DNA of 64,000 nucleotides from Tetradesmus obliquus (GCA_030272155.1 CP126197.1:3402001-3466000), one strand, 5' to 3'; counted from the first letter of the stretch, positions 1-9,574 are shown. Translations and numbers: made by a program. The notes: generated by a model from the letters alone, not told the origin.

Positions 1-653
1 TGCTGCAGCTCATGCAGACTGCCCCTGCTGCTGCTGCCGGTCAAGCACAGCAGTCAAAAGCCCCAGCAGCAGCAGGGTTGGGCAGTGCAGAAGTCATCCT
101 GCGGCGGCTGCTGTCTGCTGAGCTGGTGTGCAGGGACAGGCATGCGCCAGACAGCCTCATGTTTACTGTTCCTGGCGCTGCTGCCTTTGTGAAGAGTGTG
201 GTGGCGGGCAGGCAGGAGCTGCTGCAGATGCTGAAGCGCAAAAAGTGAGTGCGGCTGCGTCACAGCACTCGGCAGATGCATGATTTTGCATTGTAGACAT
301 TGGATGCAAGCATACATGCACACCATCTGCTGAGGCGGTCACTGTAGAGGTGCCCTGCAGTGGTTCATAGCATTGCTGGCTGCCAAACATAGGCTGGTGG
401 CTATCTGGGGTTGCAGAACATGGCAGCTGCAATGGTTTCCTGCAAGCTTCCATCGCCATTGCTTGCTTGGTGGCGCTTATTCTATCACATTTGCAGGTAC
501 CAGGAGGTGCTTGAGAAGGAGCTGATGTGTGTGGCGCTGCGTGGCAGCTGCCTCACGCCAGCCTTCCACGTGAGGGACCTGCAGGGCAGGGGGCTGGTCG
601 CCTGCATGGACACCACTGCAGGCAGGCTGGTGCGCCTGGCGCAGCGCAAGTGA
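1..653 (+). CDS. STK19: STK19-like winged-helix protein, 3' part (two exons: 1-244 and 497-653)
   Basis: Two coding blocks join into one C-terminal region that resembles STK19 from animals and plants. STK19 was once called a kinase, but is now regarded as a winged-helix nucleic-acid-binding protein linked to transcription-coupled repair. Exon 1 encodes LLSAELVCRDRH, then FTVPGAA, then VVAGRQELLQMLKRK. Exon 2 encodes YQEVLEKEL, then FHVRDLQGRGLVACMDTT, then GRLVRLAQRK and a TGA stop at 651-653. The same order and spacing (LLSAGL-RDR, IPG-GRF, GRQ-LL, KYRELL, YHVHDLIG, TTSGTLLRL) is what I recall of STK19. The intron is 245-496, with donor GTGAGT at 245 and acceptor TTGCAG ending at 496. Splicing is in phase (AA|G gives Lys before Tyr). 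The gene starts before the window, so the N-terminus is missing. The frame is open from position 3, and the ATG at 12 is probably internal. Confidence 0.8.
245..496 (+). other. Spliceosomal intron of the STK19-like gene
   Basis: It starts GTGAGT and ends TTTGCAG. The in-frame TGA just after the donor (246-248) would truncate the unspliced protein, and joining 244 to 497 restores the conserved frame. A 252-bp intron is ordinary for a trebouxiophyte alga. Confidence 0.75.
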
Positions 654-1033
654 TGATGTCGCCACAGCTATGTATTGCAGTGTCACTGTGCAGTCGCACC
701 CGCTCTCCACTCAAGAGGAGTGCTGGCACTGTTGCAGTGAGGGAGGTGCGCACCATTTGAAGCATTGCTACGCGCCGTGTGGTGGCCTTGAACAGGTAGG
801 CTTGGGAGCTGCAGCCTGTTGCCAGCAGACAATGCACAGCAGGCACTGTGAGAGTAAGCAGCGCACATATCTTGGATGGCACCCTCGCTTAGTGTGTCTG
901 CCAGGTATATAGGACAAGCTCACTTCACCTGTTCTGGTTGGTGTAGCCTTTGGTTCTGGCCCAGTGCAGCTGCCAGACACAATCACTTCAATGAACTTGC
1001 CCATGTGCGGCTGCCACTGCTGACTCGTGTTCT

Positions 1034-1039
<6 letters not shown>

Positions 1040-1119
<80 letters not shown>

Positions 1120-1120
1120 A
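1040..1120. repeat. (CTG)n/(CAG)n microsatellite, about 26 units
   Basis: An uninterrupted run of CTG units is followed directly by CAGCAGCAG, so the right end is also a small inverted repeat. It would encode poly-Leu (+) or poly-Gln (-), but no supported gene covers it. Confidence 0.95.
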
Positions 1121-1508
1121 GCAGCAGGTACAACGTATGACGCCGCATTGTGCCATGCTTGTTGAGTGCTCGGTGGGTGGAGGCAGCTGGCTTACTCCAC
1201 CACGCAACGAGTAGACACCAGTTGTTGATGTCATCTGAGGTAGTGTGAACCCCTTCAGGAGCTTGACTTTGACTGCCGGCTGCCTAGAGCTCTGTCGCGC
1301 TCTTTCGGCTTGAAATGTGTTTGCATTGGCTGCTGGTTGGCTTGCAACCGCTGCAGTATTGCATCTTCGATTGTCTGGTGCGCTGGCTGGCTGTGCTAGG
1401 CTACGGTTCTGGTTGTGGCTGGAGCCGTGCTGCATTGGTGCTGCAAGGTACTTGTCTTTGGCGCTATGGCATCATGTCACAGCTGCCCAATGTACCGGGT
1501 ACAGGGGC

Positions 1509-1513
1509 TGTAA
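1509..1513 (+). terminator. Candidate UGUAA poly(A) signal for the STK19-like gene
   Basis: This is the first TGTAA on the + strand after the stop codon at 653; a second lies at 1543. UGUAA is the usual poly(A) signal in chlorophyte nuclear genes. The 3' UTR would be long (about 870 nt) but not unusual for these algae. Confidence 0.35.
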
Positions 1514-1729
1514 GAGACAGCGTTGTTGGCAGTGTATTTGATTGTAAGGTGTTCACATCTAACAGCTGTGCGGTTGTTGAATGCACATGTACAGCGCAAT
1601 GCTGCGTCTCGCCAACTGTGCATGCGCTGTTGAGCGGCTCCTTGCACTTCGTAGCCGATACGCTGAGAGCACAGTAGGCATGATGTTGAACATGTGTTAG
1701 TGCCTGGGGGCGGGTTCAGTCCCGAAAGT

Positions 1730-1751
1730 GTATTGTATTGTATTGTATTGT
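1730..1751. repeat. Pentanucleotide TATTG tandem repeat, 4 units
   Basis: TATTG is repeated four times without change. It is too short to mean more than slippage. Confidence 0.8.
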
Positions 1752-2230
1752 TGCAAGGCAGCGCAAAGCGTAACTTACACTTGACGTCATAGGTAACCTT
1801 TGGGCCTTCAGAAGCTCAAGACTGCAACAGCTCTGGCAGCCAGAGGCATGATAACAAGGCCTCTTCTCCATGCGCACCATGATGTGAACTAGCTCAGTGC
1901 TGATAGCAGAACCATTTCTGTACGTGCTCTTCAACATGTTGTAACACCACGGACTGCAGACTCACATACTGCCACTCAGCAACTTGCATTGAATGCAGTA
2001 CAGCAAGGCACATCAAGCCGCAATGTCGACAGGCAGCCAGCACTGCACCTAGCAGATGCTGGCTGCTGAGCAACAGCTGATGCCTGTGCAATAGCACGAA
2101 GTGGCTTTGAACTGTTGTTCGGCACAGCTTGCTGGTTGTGGAACGTGCCACGGGCGCACTGCACTGCTGATGCGCGTGCTGAGAAGTATGCATGCATGGC
2201 TGCAGCAATCACGTCACACTGCAAACGTCC

Positions 2231-3664
2231 TTATCTCCATCCTACAAACATACTGTCTGACAACTTCACCTGGCACGGCTGACCGCGCCCTGCCATCATG
2301 GTCTGCACATCGCAAATTCTGAGGCAGCCGCCCATCCCTTCAGACAGCTGCAGCCGCTGCAGCTTAGGAGCAGCCACCAGCTTCTGTGCTGCCGCTGGAG
2401 ACAGGAAGTCATACTCACCAGGCAAGTTTGCTACGGACAAGCTGATCAATCCCGGCAACTGCGCAACAGCATGCATGAGCTGCTGCACACGCAGATCTGC
2501 ATCTGCAGCTGCCTTTACTCGACAGTTCTCAGCATGCGACAAGCCGTGCAGTGACACCACATGCACACCCAAGTTCAGCTCCTGCAAGCCCTGCAGCTGC
2601 AGCAGCGCCGCCGAGAAATCTGCCGGCGCCCTGCCGCCACAGCTCAAGTGCGTAAGGCTGGACAGCTGCTGCAGGTGCGGCAGCACCTCTGCCAGCAGCA
2701 TATGGTTGCCACGCCACGCGTGTGTATCAATCGACAGGTGGAGCAGAGGCAGGATAGCCCAGGCCTCACATGTCAGCTGGCTCAGGCCAGACAGGCCGCG
2801 CCACAGCGGGTTGTTGTCGTATGGGGTGCTGATGTTGGCCCAGTGCAGATTCAAGCAGCGCAGTTGATGCAGGCCTGACAGCGCGCCTGCCAGCTTTGAA
2901 GCAGGGTTGTTCGCTGCTCGGCTTGCAGCAGGCTGTTGTGCTGTTGTGTGTGGGCTGCTGTCAGGGCTCCCCAAGCTTGGCGTGCACCAGTGCTCCACTG
3001 CTTTGCAGTTGAGCTCCAGCTTGGTGAGGCTGCTGACCCTGGCCAGGGCACTGAGCACTGCAGGACTGGGCATGTTGTCAACTACTGTGTGGAGGTTGGG
3101 CAGCGTTTTCTGCGCTGCTGCTGCTCTGATGTAGTTTCCAATGAGAGTAGATGCGCTGGGGGCAAACACTGGCAGATCACGCCAATGTCCCATGCTGAGC
3201 TGCAGCTGCCCAAGCAGGCGGCCATGCCGCACCATCCAGGCTGCAAACTGTCCTGTCTGTTCATCACTTGTGGCAGCAAAGTGCAGAGATAGCCTGCCGC
3301 CAAACCGCGCCAAGACCTCGCTGCTGCTGGCCTGGCTGAGGCACAGCAGCTTGCAGATGACATTCTGCGCGAGGACAGATGCATCAGGGCTGCTGTTTTT
3401 GCGAATCTGACCGCTTGCGCTGCACGTTGTGCTGCTGTTGCAGCTGTCATGGTCTAGCAGCTCATCAAGCAGCACCTGCTGCCACTGGCTCTCTTGCTGC
3501 TGTGCATCTGCTGCCTGGTGCTTCCTGAGATGCTTCCCAGTAGGTGGACACTCAGATCTGCAGCAAGCACAGCAGCGGCCAGTGTGAGCAACTACCGCCA
3601 AGTCGTAGAGCCTGAGGTGCGCTGAGGTGGCGTGATGAACTGTGAGCTGGCCTCCGGAGGTCAA
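2231..3664 (-). CDS. Leucine-rich-repeat protein
   Basis: A 477-codon open frame that resembles the large LRR families of trebouxiophyte algae. Residues 60-135 form a helical, F-box-adaptor-like or capping region (LLDELLDHDSC, then LLCLSQASSSEVLARFGG). I cannot confirm a true F-box. About seven LxxLxxL units follow, near residues 212 (SLTKLELNC), 266 (HQLRCLNLHW), 292, 335 (SSLTHLSCGG), 358 (QGLQELNLGV), 403 (PGLISLSVANL) and 433 (PKLQRLQLSEG). Such proteins usually bind other proteins; the partner is unknown. The start is uncertain. An upstream ATG at 3743 (MQSVKAAVMEPSR) is followed by a donor-like GTCAGT and could be exon 1, spliced to an acceptor CTCAG just upstream of LYDLAVV. No signal peptide or membrane segment is visible. 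It is the last host gene before the retroelement array. Confidence 0.65.
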   Translation of the reverse strand: MTSGGQLTVHHATSAHLRLYDLAVVAHTGRCCACCRSECPPTGKHLRKHQAADAQQQESQWQQVLLDELLDHDSCNSSTTCSASGQIRKNSSPDASVLAQNVICKLLCLSQASSSEVLARFGGRLSLHFAATSDEQTGQFAAWMVRHGRLLGQLQLSMGHWRDLPVFAPSASTLIGNYIRAAAAQKTLPNLHTVVDNMPSPAVLSALARVSSLTKLELNCKAVEHWCTPSLGSPDSSPHTTAQQPAASRAANNPASKLAGALSGLHQLRCLNLHWANISTPYDNNPLWRGLSGLSQLTCEAWAILPLLHLSIDTHAWRGNHMLLAEVLPHLQQLSSLTHLSCGGRAPADFSAALLQLQGLQELNLGVHVVSLHGLSHAENCRVKAAADADLRVQQLMHAVAQLPGLISLSVANLPGEYDFLSPAAAQKLVAAPKLQRLQLSEGMGGCLRICDVQTMMAGRGQPCQVKLSDSMFVGWR

Positions 3665-3704
3665 CGGTCAATAGCTGCTGCAGCTTCAGCTCATCGTAAA
3701 CTGA

Positions 3705-3743
3705 CCTGCTGGGCTCCATTACAGCCGCCTTCACAGACTGCAT
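3705..3743 (-). CDS. Possible first exon of the LRR gene
   Basis: ATG at 3743 opens a short frame, MQSVKAAVMEPS. It meets a GTCAGT donor-like site at about 3705. Joining to the CTCAG acceptor near 3609 would give an in-frame SRLYDLAVV junction. This rests only on splice motifs and frame, so it is tentative. Confidence 0.3.
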
Positions 3744-3866
3744 TGATTACATAAAAACGAAGCCACCGCTTGTGCACCTAACTTCACTGTTCTTACGCAA
3801 ACGACGAGCAGTTGCAACGTTCCTATCCCAGCGGGAGAGACAGAAGACAGGAAACAAAATGTGCTG
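3744..3866. other. Short unique spacer between LRR gene and retroelement array
   Basis: No gene or repeat is recognised. It should include the promoter and 5' UTR of the LRR gene. The array proper begins with the tail of an old ZA copy at about 3867. Confidence 0.5.
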
Positions 3867-4168
3867 GAAGAGGTCTGTTACAGGGGTGGGCAAGCTATCG
3901 CCCTAGAGCGAGTCACTTGCCCCTCTTTCAGCTCACATATCATGAGAACCCGATAGCAGGCCACAAGATGCAACCAAAGTAAAACTCCAGTTTGTTTGTG
4001 TTTGTTACACATGGGGGCCAGGCAATTCCAGCCTCTTGAACTGGCGTATCATACCAGCCAGGTAGGGTTTCAATTCCAACTCCAGAGGCATCTTGCAGCC
4101 CCTACCTCCCCATAAACCAACAAGTACATGCAGTGCAGCACGTGCGATGTGCAGCACGAAAAGCAGCA
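3867..4168 (-). mobile_element. ZA-old LINE copy 1, 3'-UTR fragment (split by a ZB fragment)
   Basis: The left edge of the array. Its 3' end reads (- strand) CCTGTAACAGACCTCTT, a diverged form of the ZA end CCTGTAACAAGCCTCTCTC. Only 3'-UTR sequence is present, and it differs from the ZA consensus at many positions, so it is an older subfamily. A ZB fragment is inserted at 3991. The copy ends at the gggtgctc motif at 4169. Confidence 0.75.
3991..4077 (-). mobile_element. ZB fragment, 87 bp, inserted in ZA-old
   Basis: This holds only the ZB 3'-terminal structured domain and TGTAAC tail. It is flanked by a perfect 8-bp target-site duplication aactccag (3983-3990 and 4078-4085) that matches the intact ZA sequence. 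That shows a genuine, severely 5'-truncated insertion. Confidence 0.85.
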
Positions 4169-4176
4169 GGGTGCTC

Positions 4177-5329
4177 TTTGTTTGTGTTTGTTACACATGG
4201 GGGCCAGGCAATTCCAGCCTCTTGAACTGGCGTATCATACCAGCCAGGTAGGGTTTCAATTCCAACTCCGTCCCCCACCACCATCACGACGGAACAGCAA
4301 GTCTGCAGCCTTACTGCCCGCCTAGCAAATTGACCACAATGCTGCAGCAGAACGGAGTGGCCGCCTCCAAGGAACAGCATGGCATGGCAAGCAAGCATGC
4401 AAGCGCACGGCATGATAGGGCATGCAAGCATACACACTTACAGAGACCTGGCTGCAACACCACACTGCTGTTGCTGCACGACAAGCACTAGGCTGTACTA
4501 CATCCAAGCAAGAAGAGAACCACTCCTACCGCTGCGGCTAGCTAAGCTGACCTACAAAAACAAAAACCACTCCTACCGCTACCTACATGCAGCAACTCCA
4601 CCAGATGGCTACACTGTCGCCACAAGTAAGGGCACCACCACAGCCCCAGGTAGCTGCCCAGACACGTAATGCATTTGACAACGGCTGATGTGAGAACAGC
4701 AATGCGAATGCAAGCACATTGCTGCTCCCTACGCGCAGCAGACACAAACCAAATAAAGTACACTGCCCAGACAGCACTACTGGCAGGCAATCCACTGATC
4801 CATAGCAGCAGTGGCAGGGGTCATCATCTGCAACACGTTGCTGCCGCTGCAGGCCACCAACTGCAGCAGCCTGCAGAAGGAATTTAAGGACACTCCAGAC
4901 ACTGAACCAGCAGTCCAGCACGCTCAACAGTCACAAGGGGTTGCCTAGCCAATCACATCATGTGGTGAAAGGCGATTGCAAGGGCACCGCAGCACCTCGA
5001 GCATTACCAGCACCTTGCCTGCTTCTGCTGTAGCCCTACTGCTGTGACCATGACACAACTCCAGGCGCCAGCTTGGGTACCAGCGAGCGCTCACAACTAA
5101 ACTATTGCTGAGCACATCTTCCTGAAGTTGTAGCCGACTGCCTGGGCTTCCACTGCGCGCTGCACGGCTGTCAACTGTGCTGTCTCTTCGGCGACCCGGC
5201 GTAGCTGCGTAGGCAGGCAGTATCGGCCTGCAGGACGCCACTCCTCTTATCTAATATAGCTTCCAGCATTAAAAGAAGCTGCACTAGACGGTCTTCCGAC
5301 TCGCGGGCCGCAACTGGCGCAGCCGGGCT
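4177..5329 (-). mobile_element. ZB copy, near full length
   Basis: This ZB copy lacks only about 40 bp at its 5' end. It lies between two copies of gggtgctc (4169-4176 and 5330-5337). It has private substitutions (for example cagtggcagg at 4810), consistent with greater age than copies to the right. Confidence 0.85.
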
Positions 5330-5803
5330 GGGTGCTCGAGAGAGGTCTGTTACAGGGGTGGGCAAGCGATCACCCTAAAGTGAGTCACTTGCCCCTCTTT
5401 CAGTTCACGTATCATGAGAACCCGATAGCAAGCCACAAGACGCAACCAAAGTAAAACTCCAGAGGCATCTTGCAGCCCCTATCTCCCCATAAACCAACAA
5501 GTACATGCAGTGCAGCATGTGCGAAGTGCAGCACGAAAATTTGTTTGTGTTTGTTACACATGGGGGCCAGGCAATTCCAGCCTCTTGAACTGGCGTATCA
5601 TACCAGCCAGGTAGGGTTTCAATTCCAACTCCGTCCCCCACCACCATCACGACGGAACAGCAAGTCTGCAGCCTTACTGCCCGCCTAGCAAATTGACCAC
5701 AATGCTGCAGCAGAACGGAGTGGCCGCCTCCAAGGAACAGCATGGCATGGCAAGCAAGCATGCAAGCGCACGGCATGATAGGGCATGCAAGCATACACAC
5801 TTA

Positions 5804-5850
5804 CACTATGGTCACCGAGATGTCCAGCTGCATGTCCAGGCATGTCCAGT
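5804..5850 (+). repeat. Left terminal inverted repeat of the CACTA element (47 bp)
   Basis: Starts CACTATGGTCACCGAGATGT and matches the reverse complement of 8474-8520 without a mismatch. The two ends diverge at position 48. Confidence 0.95.
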
Positions 5851-5965
5851 TGCATGGTGTGCAACTGGACATGCCATGTGGCATGTCCAGTGTGAGACTG
5901 GACATGGCCATGTCCAGCATGCTGCTGGACATCGAGTAGGTGACTGGACACGATACTGGACACGG
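5815..5965. repeat. Left subterminal repeats of the CACTA element
   Basis: About ten copies of ATGTCCAG or CTGGACAT in both orientations, some arranged as palindromes (for example gacatgccatgtggcatgtc). Such arrays are where CACTA transposases usually bind. Confidence 0.8.
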
Positions 5966-8387
5966 CAATTGGACTTTCATAAACTGCCTACTACCGTTAT
6001 ATCAAACGTATTTGATGCAGTAAACAAGTGTTCGCGGCAGGACAGCAATGTCGAGGTGCTTGGGTTGGCGCCCTCGACCCCCTGGTACCAAGTCACTGCA
6101 ACTGCAACTGCCAAGTGGGCAAGTGACCCATGGGCTGTAACACAATCAGCATGTAGCTGCTGCAATACAAACAGAATCTGGCAGCTGCTGCAATCACAAC
6201 AACATCAACAGCACGCAGCTGCTGCATGACAGCAAAGGCACCCAGCTGCTGCAATCACAACATAAGCAGTGAGGACACCACGCGGAACAGCTGCCAAGAA
6301 CTGCATTGACAAGATTGCGTCTCTACCACTTGTACAGATGATGCCTATGCCAACTGCATTCACTGTGCATCCTGTTGCAGGCAGCGCCAGCACAACAATG
6401 CACCAGCTGCCACTACCGCTGCATGCCACCATCTGCCAACGAAAACATACAAGTTCCAGCAGCTGCTGATCGCGCACTGGTGTCTCCATAGCCGGCATCA
6501 ACTGCGAGTTGGCAGGCTGCCACTGCCTGCATTGATCACAAGTGTAGCGGTTGTTTCAAAGAACACCCCTGCAGCAGTGCAGCAGAAACAGAGCAGATGC
6601 ACTTAGATTTGCATGCTGCAGCGTAGGATGTGGCACTTGTTGAGGTTGGCGTTATCTCAAGCAAGGTCTGGGCCAACCGGCGTTTGCGCGTTGATTGGCG
6701 CCCGCCACGCACCACTACATGCAACACTACAGAGCAGCAGCATCTGCGCCAACATAATCGCTGCCACTGAATCGCACATATGAGGCAGACTGCTTGCAAT
6801 GCCACACCGCTCAAGCTCACCAGGAAGTGCATCAGCCATGCCACGCTGCCGGAAAGTCGGCCCCTGTGTCTCTATAGGGAAGGTCTGCGCACCAACAGAG
6901 GTCTCATGTCAATATATCATCAAGGTGGTCTCCAAGCAGGCTGTCTGCTGCTGCATTAGATACAGTGGCGCCATGCTGACTGCAATCAAGTAGGACCCAT
7001 GCACGCAGGAAGTAAAAGCTGGATGGGTGGCGCGCACACCACATGGAGGGCATTGCGAGCAAGTATGGTGTGTGTGAAGTGCGTCGCAAGCACGTTCCAC
7101 ATTATGCAACTGCTGGCCTGCTGGGCATGCTGTCTGCTGCGTGCGTATGTTCATGCACGCGTTGCCAAGAATGATCACGACAAGCCCTGCAGCAAGCGGC
7201 ATGCTCTTGATTGGGAGAGCTGTCACTTCACAGCAGCAGCAGCAGTAGCAGCAGCTGTAACCTGCTACCTGTTAGGTTTCGTTATTCCGACCTACCTGTG
7301 ATGCTGGGAGACGGGCAGCTGACAGGAGCCTGCACACAGCAGCAGCAGCAACGCAGGTGACACACAACTGCACCTGTGGACAACCTGCATGCACCCAGCC
7401 TCTACAGCTGACATAGCCACGGCTGATGCTGCTATACCTGAAACTGATCTTGATCTGGTGATGGTGTGATCATTCCTGCGACAGTACTGCTGCACTGCTG
7501 CAACTGTAGCTGCCGCTGCTGCTGCTGTGAGCTGGGCGCCCTAGCAGCTGCAGGGCTGGGTGCTGTCGTTTCAGCCGCTGCTGATCTGGGTGAGAGTCGC
7601 TCACCATGTCATCAAAGTATCAAGATAAGCAGTAGCAGCTCCATGCGCTTTCTACAGCATTGAATTCCTGCAGGATCAACATTGCAGCTGCATAGTGCTT
7701 CAAGGACTGCTGCTGCTCAATGAGCAGGCGTCTGCAGCCTCACAAACGCCCAACAACCGCATTAATCTGTTGTCATTCATTAACGCTTTCAGCAATGGTC
7801 TCTGCCAGTGGACACGAGCTTGCAGTCTGTTTCAGCCCCGTGCACCATATGCAACGCAGCAGCAGTGCGCGACACAGGTGCGATCGCTGTAATGCTTCAG
7901 CAGTAATCATAATGATCCTTGTTTGCAGCTGTTTGCTTACCAGTAGACGTACAGTTCACGAGCGTATGCCATCTGGCCATTTTGTATTTTAACAAGTGAC
8001 ACACCTTGCAGCAGCGCGCAATGGGGCTATACGGGCCACTAAACTTACTGTACCAGAAATAGACGATGTGTTTGGAAAGGCTGCTGCTTCGGCAGCGGGG
8101 AAAAGTGGTGCAATGCTGTAGTGACATGCTGATCTTCGCCTTGAGGCGCTGTCGTGCCATAAGACACCATAAATGCTGCTTTATATGATGCTTCTTTACT
8201 CTATCGCACGCTTTTGCGTGAATATCAAGCCGGTGTTGACGTGATATCGACAAACCCTACAGCAAGCCCATGGGCTGGCCAGCTGACGTGCTGGCTGTTC
8301 AGCGACACAGTATAAGCGGCATACATGCAACAACACCTACTTGCGGCGTTTCAGCCGGGTATCGTGCCGTACAACGCATCAGCAGCA
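5966..8387. other. Interior of the CACTA element, no recognisable gene
   Basis: Unique sequence, not found elsewhere in the window and rich in CAGCTGCTG motifs. No conserved transposase motif is seen in any frame. The 118-codon frame at 7897-8253 (-) is Lys/His/Cys-rich, but I cannot assign it. Confidence 0.6.
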
Positions 8388-8391
8388 GCAC

Positions 8392-8512
8392 ATGTCCAGT
8401 TGCAGGCAGACTGCCAGTCCAGTGGACCTGCAACTGGACATGCAAACCCACCAACTGGACACGATTTGGTGCCACTGGACATGCCTGGACATGCAGCTGG
8501 ACATCTCGGTGA
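8392..8512. repeat. Right subterminal repeats of the CACTA element
   Basis: About eight CTGGACATG-type motifs, mostly inverted relative to the left array. One imperfect palindrome lies at 8396-8440. Confidence 0.8.
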
Positions 8513-8520
8513 CCATAGTG
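8474..8520 (-). repeat. Right terminal inverted repeat of the CACTA element (47 bp)
   Basis: Ends CACCGAG-type complement ...GGTGACCATAGTG and is the exact inverse of 5804-5850. Confidence 0.95.
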
Positions 8521-8578
8521 TTACAGAGACCTGGCTGCAACACCACACTGCTGTTGCTCAAAAAGCAGCAGGGTGCTC

Positions 8579-8650
8579 AGGAAGAAGAGGGGTTACACGG
8601 TGTGCACAGGCAACTACGTTGCAACGAACACCCGAAAATCTGGAACGTCA
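8579..8650 (-). mobile_element. ZC element fragment 1 (third family), about 72 bp
   Basis: Read on the - strand it ends GTGTAACCCCTCTTCTTC, the same TGTAAC-plus-short-tail design as ZA and ZB but with a different body. It lies between gggtgctc motifs at 8571 and 8651. The first ~57 bp recur at 8691. Confidence 0.6.
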
Positions 8651-8658
8651 GGGTGCTC

Positions 8659-8682
8659 GAGAGAGAGGTCTGTTACAGGGGT
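8659..8682 (-). mobile_element. 24-bp ZA-old micro-insertion
   Basis: The last 24 nt of a ZA-old element, between perfect gggtgctc duplications (8651-8658 and 8683-8690). This is reverse transcription that stopped just past the TGTAAC signal. Confidence 0.75.
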
Positions 8683-8690
8683 GGGTGCTC

Positions 8691-8832
8691 AGAAGAAGAA
8701 GAGGGGTTACACGGTGTGCACAGGCAACTACGTTGCAACGAACACCCGAAAACACAGGAAAACTGCAGGAAGCTCAGCACAGGCCGTCACTCATGTGAGG
8801 CCCAACCCCAGAGAAATGGCCCCCGTGTGTAA
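8691..8832 (-). mobile_element. ZC element fragment 2, about 140 bp
   Basis: Repeats the ZC terminal segment (gaagaagaggggttacacgg) and extends further 5' than fragment 1. Its far end (8814-8832) resembles the ZB 3' end in the opposite orientation. The full length of ZC is unknown from this window. Confidence 0.55.
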
Positions 8833-8862
8833 GTTTGTTTGTGTTTGTGTTTGTGTTTGTTT

Positions 8863-8882
8863 GAGAGAGGCTTGTTACAGGA
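8863..8882 (-). mobile_element. 20-bp ZA micro-insertion in a GTTT-rich tail
   Basis: gagagaggcttgttacagga, the very end of ZA, sits between ttgttt motifs (8857-8862 and 8884-8889). The host is an expanded ZB-like tail (gtttgtgtttgtg). Confidence 0.6.
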
Positions 8883-8889
8883 TTGTTTC

Positions 8890-9572
8890 TTTGTTTGTGT
8901 TTGTTACACATGGGGGCCAGGCAATTCCAGCCTCTTGAACTGGCGTATCATACCAGCCAGGTAGGGTTTCAGTTCCAACTCCGTCCCCCACCACCATCAC
9001 GACGGAACAGCAAGTCTGCAGCCTTACTGCCCGCCTAGCAAATTGACCACAATGCTGCAGCAGAACGGAGTGGCCGCCTCCAAGGAACAGCATGGCATGG
9101 CAAGCAAGCATGCAAGCGCACGGCATGATAGGGCATGCAAGCATACACACTTACAGAGACCTGGCTGCAACACCACACTGCTGTTGCTGCATGACAAGCA
9201 CTAGGCTATACTACATCCAAGCAAGAAGAAAACCACTCCTACCGCTGCGGCTAGCTAAGCTGACCTACAAAAACAAAAACCACTCCTACCGCTACCTACA
9301 TGCAGCAACTCCACCAGATGGCTACACTGTCGCCACAAGTAAGGGCACCACCACAGCCCCAGGTAGCTGCCCAGACACGTAATGCATTTGACAACGGCTG
9401 ATGTGAGAACAGCAATGCGAATGCAAGCACATTGCTGCTCCCTACGCGCAGCAGACACAAACCAAATAAAGTACACTGCCCAGACAGCACTACTGGCAGG
9501 CAATCCACTGATCCATAGCAGCAGTTGCAGGGGTCATCATCTGCAACACGTTGCTGCCGCTGCAGGCCACCA
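8890..9572 (-). mobile_element. ZB copy, 5'-truncated (0.68 kb)
   Basis: Starts with the ZB tail at tttgtttgtg and belongs to the CATGAC/short-A-run subgroup. It stops at gccacca, where the next ZB tail begins. Confidence 0.85.
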
Positions 9573-9574
9573 GT

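Larger units (their letters stand above)
654..2230. other. Non-coding flank between the STK19-like and LRR genes
   Basis: No recognisable gene. The first part should be the 3' UTR of the STK19-like gene. Candidate TGTAA poly(A) signals on the + strand are at 1509-1513 and 1543-1547. The stretch also holds a CTG microsatellite and a short TATTG repeat. Open frames here are short and low in complexity. Confidence 0.6.
5804..8520. mobile_element. CACTA (CMC/EnSpm) DNA transposon, non-autonomous, 2,717 bp
   Basis: Both ends begin CACTATGGTC and form a perfect 47-bp terminal inverted repeat. The element interrupts a ZB copy between cacac and cagagacc, with a 3-bp TTA duplication (5801-5803 and 8521-8523). 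CACTA ends plus a 3-bp duplication define the CMC/EnSpm superfamily. Dense CATGTCCAG/CTGGACATG motifs sit next to each end, as expected for subterminal transposase-binding repeats. I find no transposase. The interior has only short frames, the longest about 118 codons on the - strand (7897-8253), without a family I recognise. It therefore probably needs a transposase from elsewhere. Confidence 0.9.
5540..8558 (-). mobile_element. ZB copy split by a CACTA transposon
   Basis: The ZB 3' part lies at 5540-5803 and its continuation at 8521-8558, then 5' truncation. The two parts join cleanly across the TTA duplication. The target duplication against ZA-old is only about 4 bp (aaaa). Confidence 0.8.
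5338..8570 (-). mobile_element. ZA-old LINE copy 2, 3'-UTR fragment, interrupted at 5540-8559
   Basis: The left part (5338-5539) starts with GAGAGAGG TCTGTTACAGG and carries the ZA-old variant of the 3' UTR. A ZB copy, itself carrying a CACTA transposon, interrupts it. ZA-old sequence resumes at 8560 (aaaaagcagca) and ends at gggtgctc (8571-8578). Confidence 0.7.

Noticed and set aside
768-1148. Poly-Gln protein frame across the CTG repeat (- strand)
   Set aside because: The frame exists only because a triplet repeat has no stops. There is no conserved sequence on either side and no splice or start context.
7897-8253. 118-codon frame as the CACTA transposase
   Set aside because: Far too short, and no DDE or zinc-finger motif of CMC transposases is visible.
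8832-8862. Telomere-like GTTT repeats
   Set aside because: The unit is GTTTGT/GTGTTT, an expanded ZB tail, not the TTTAGGG telomere of green algae.
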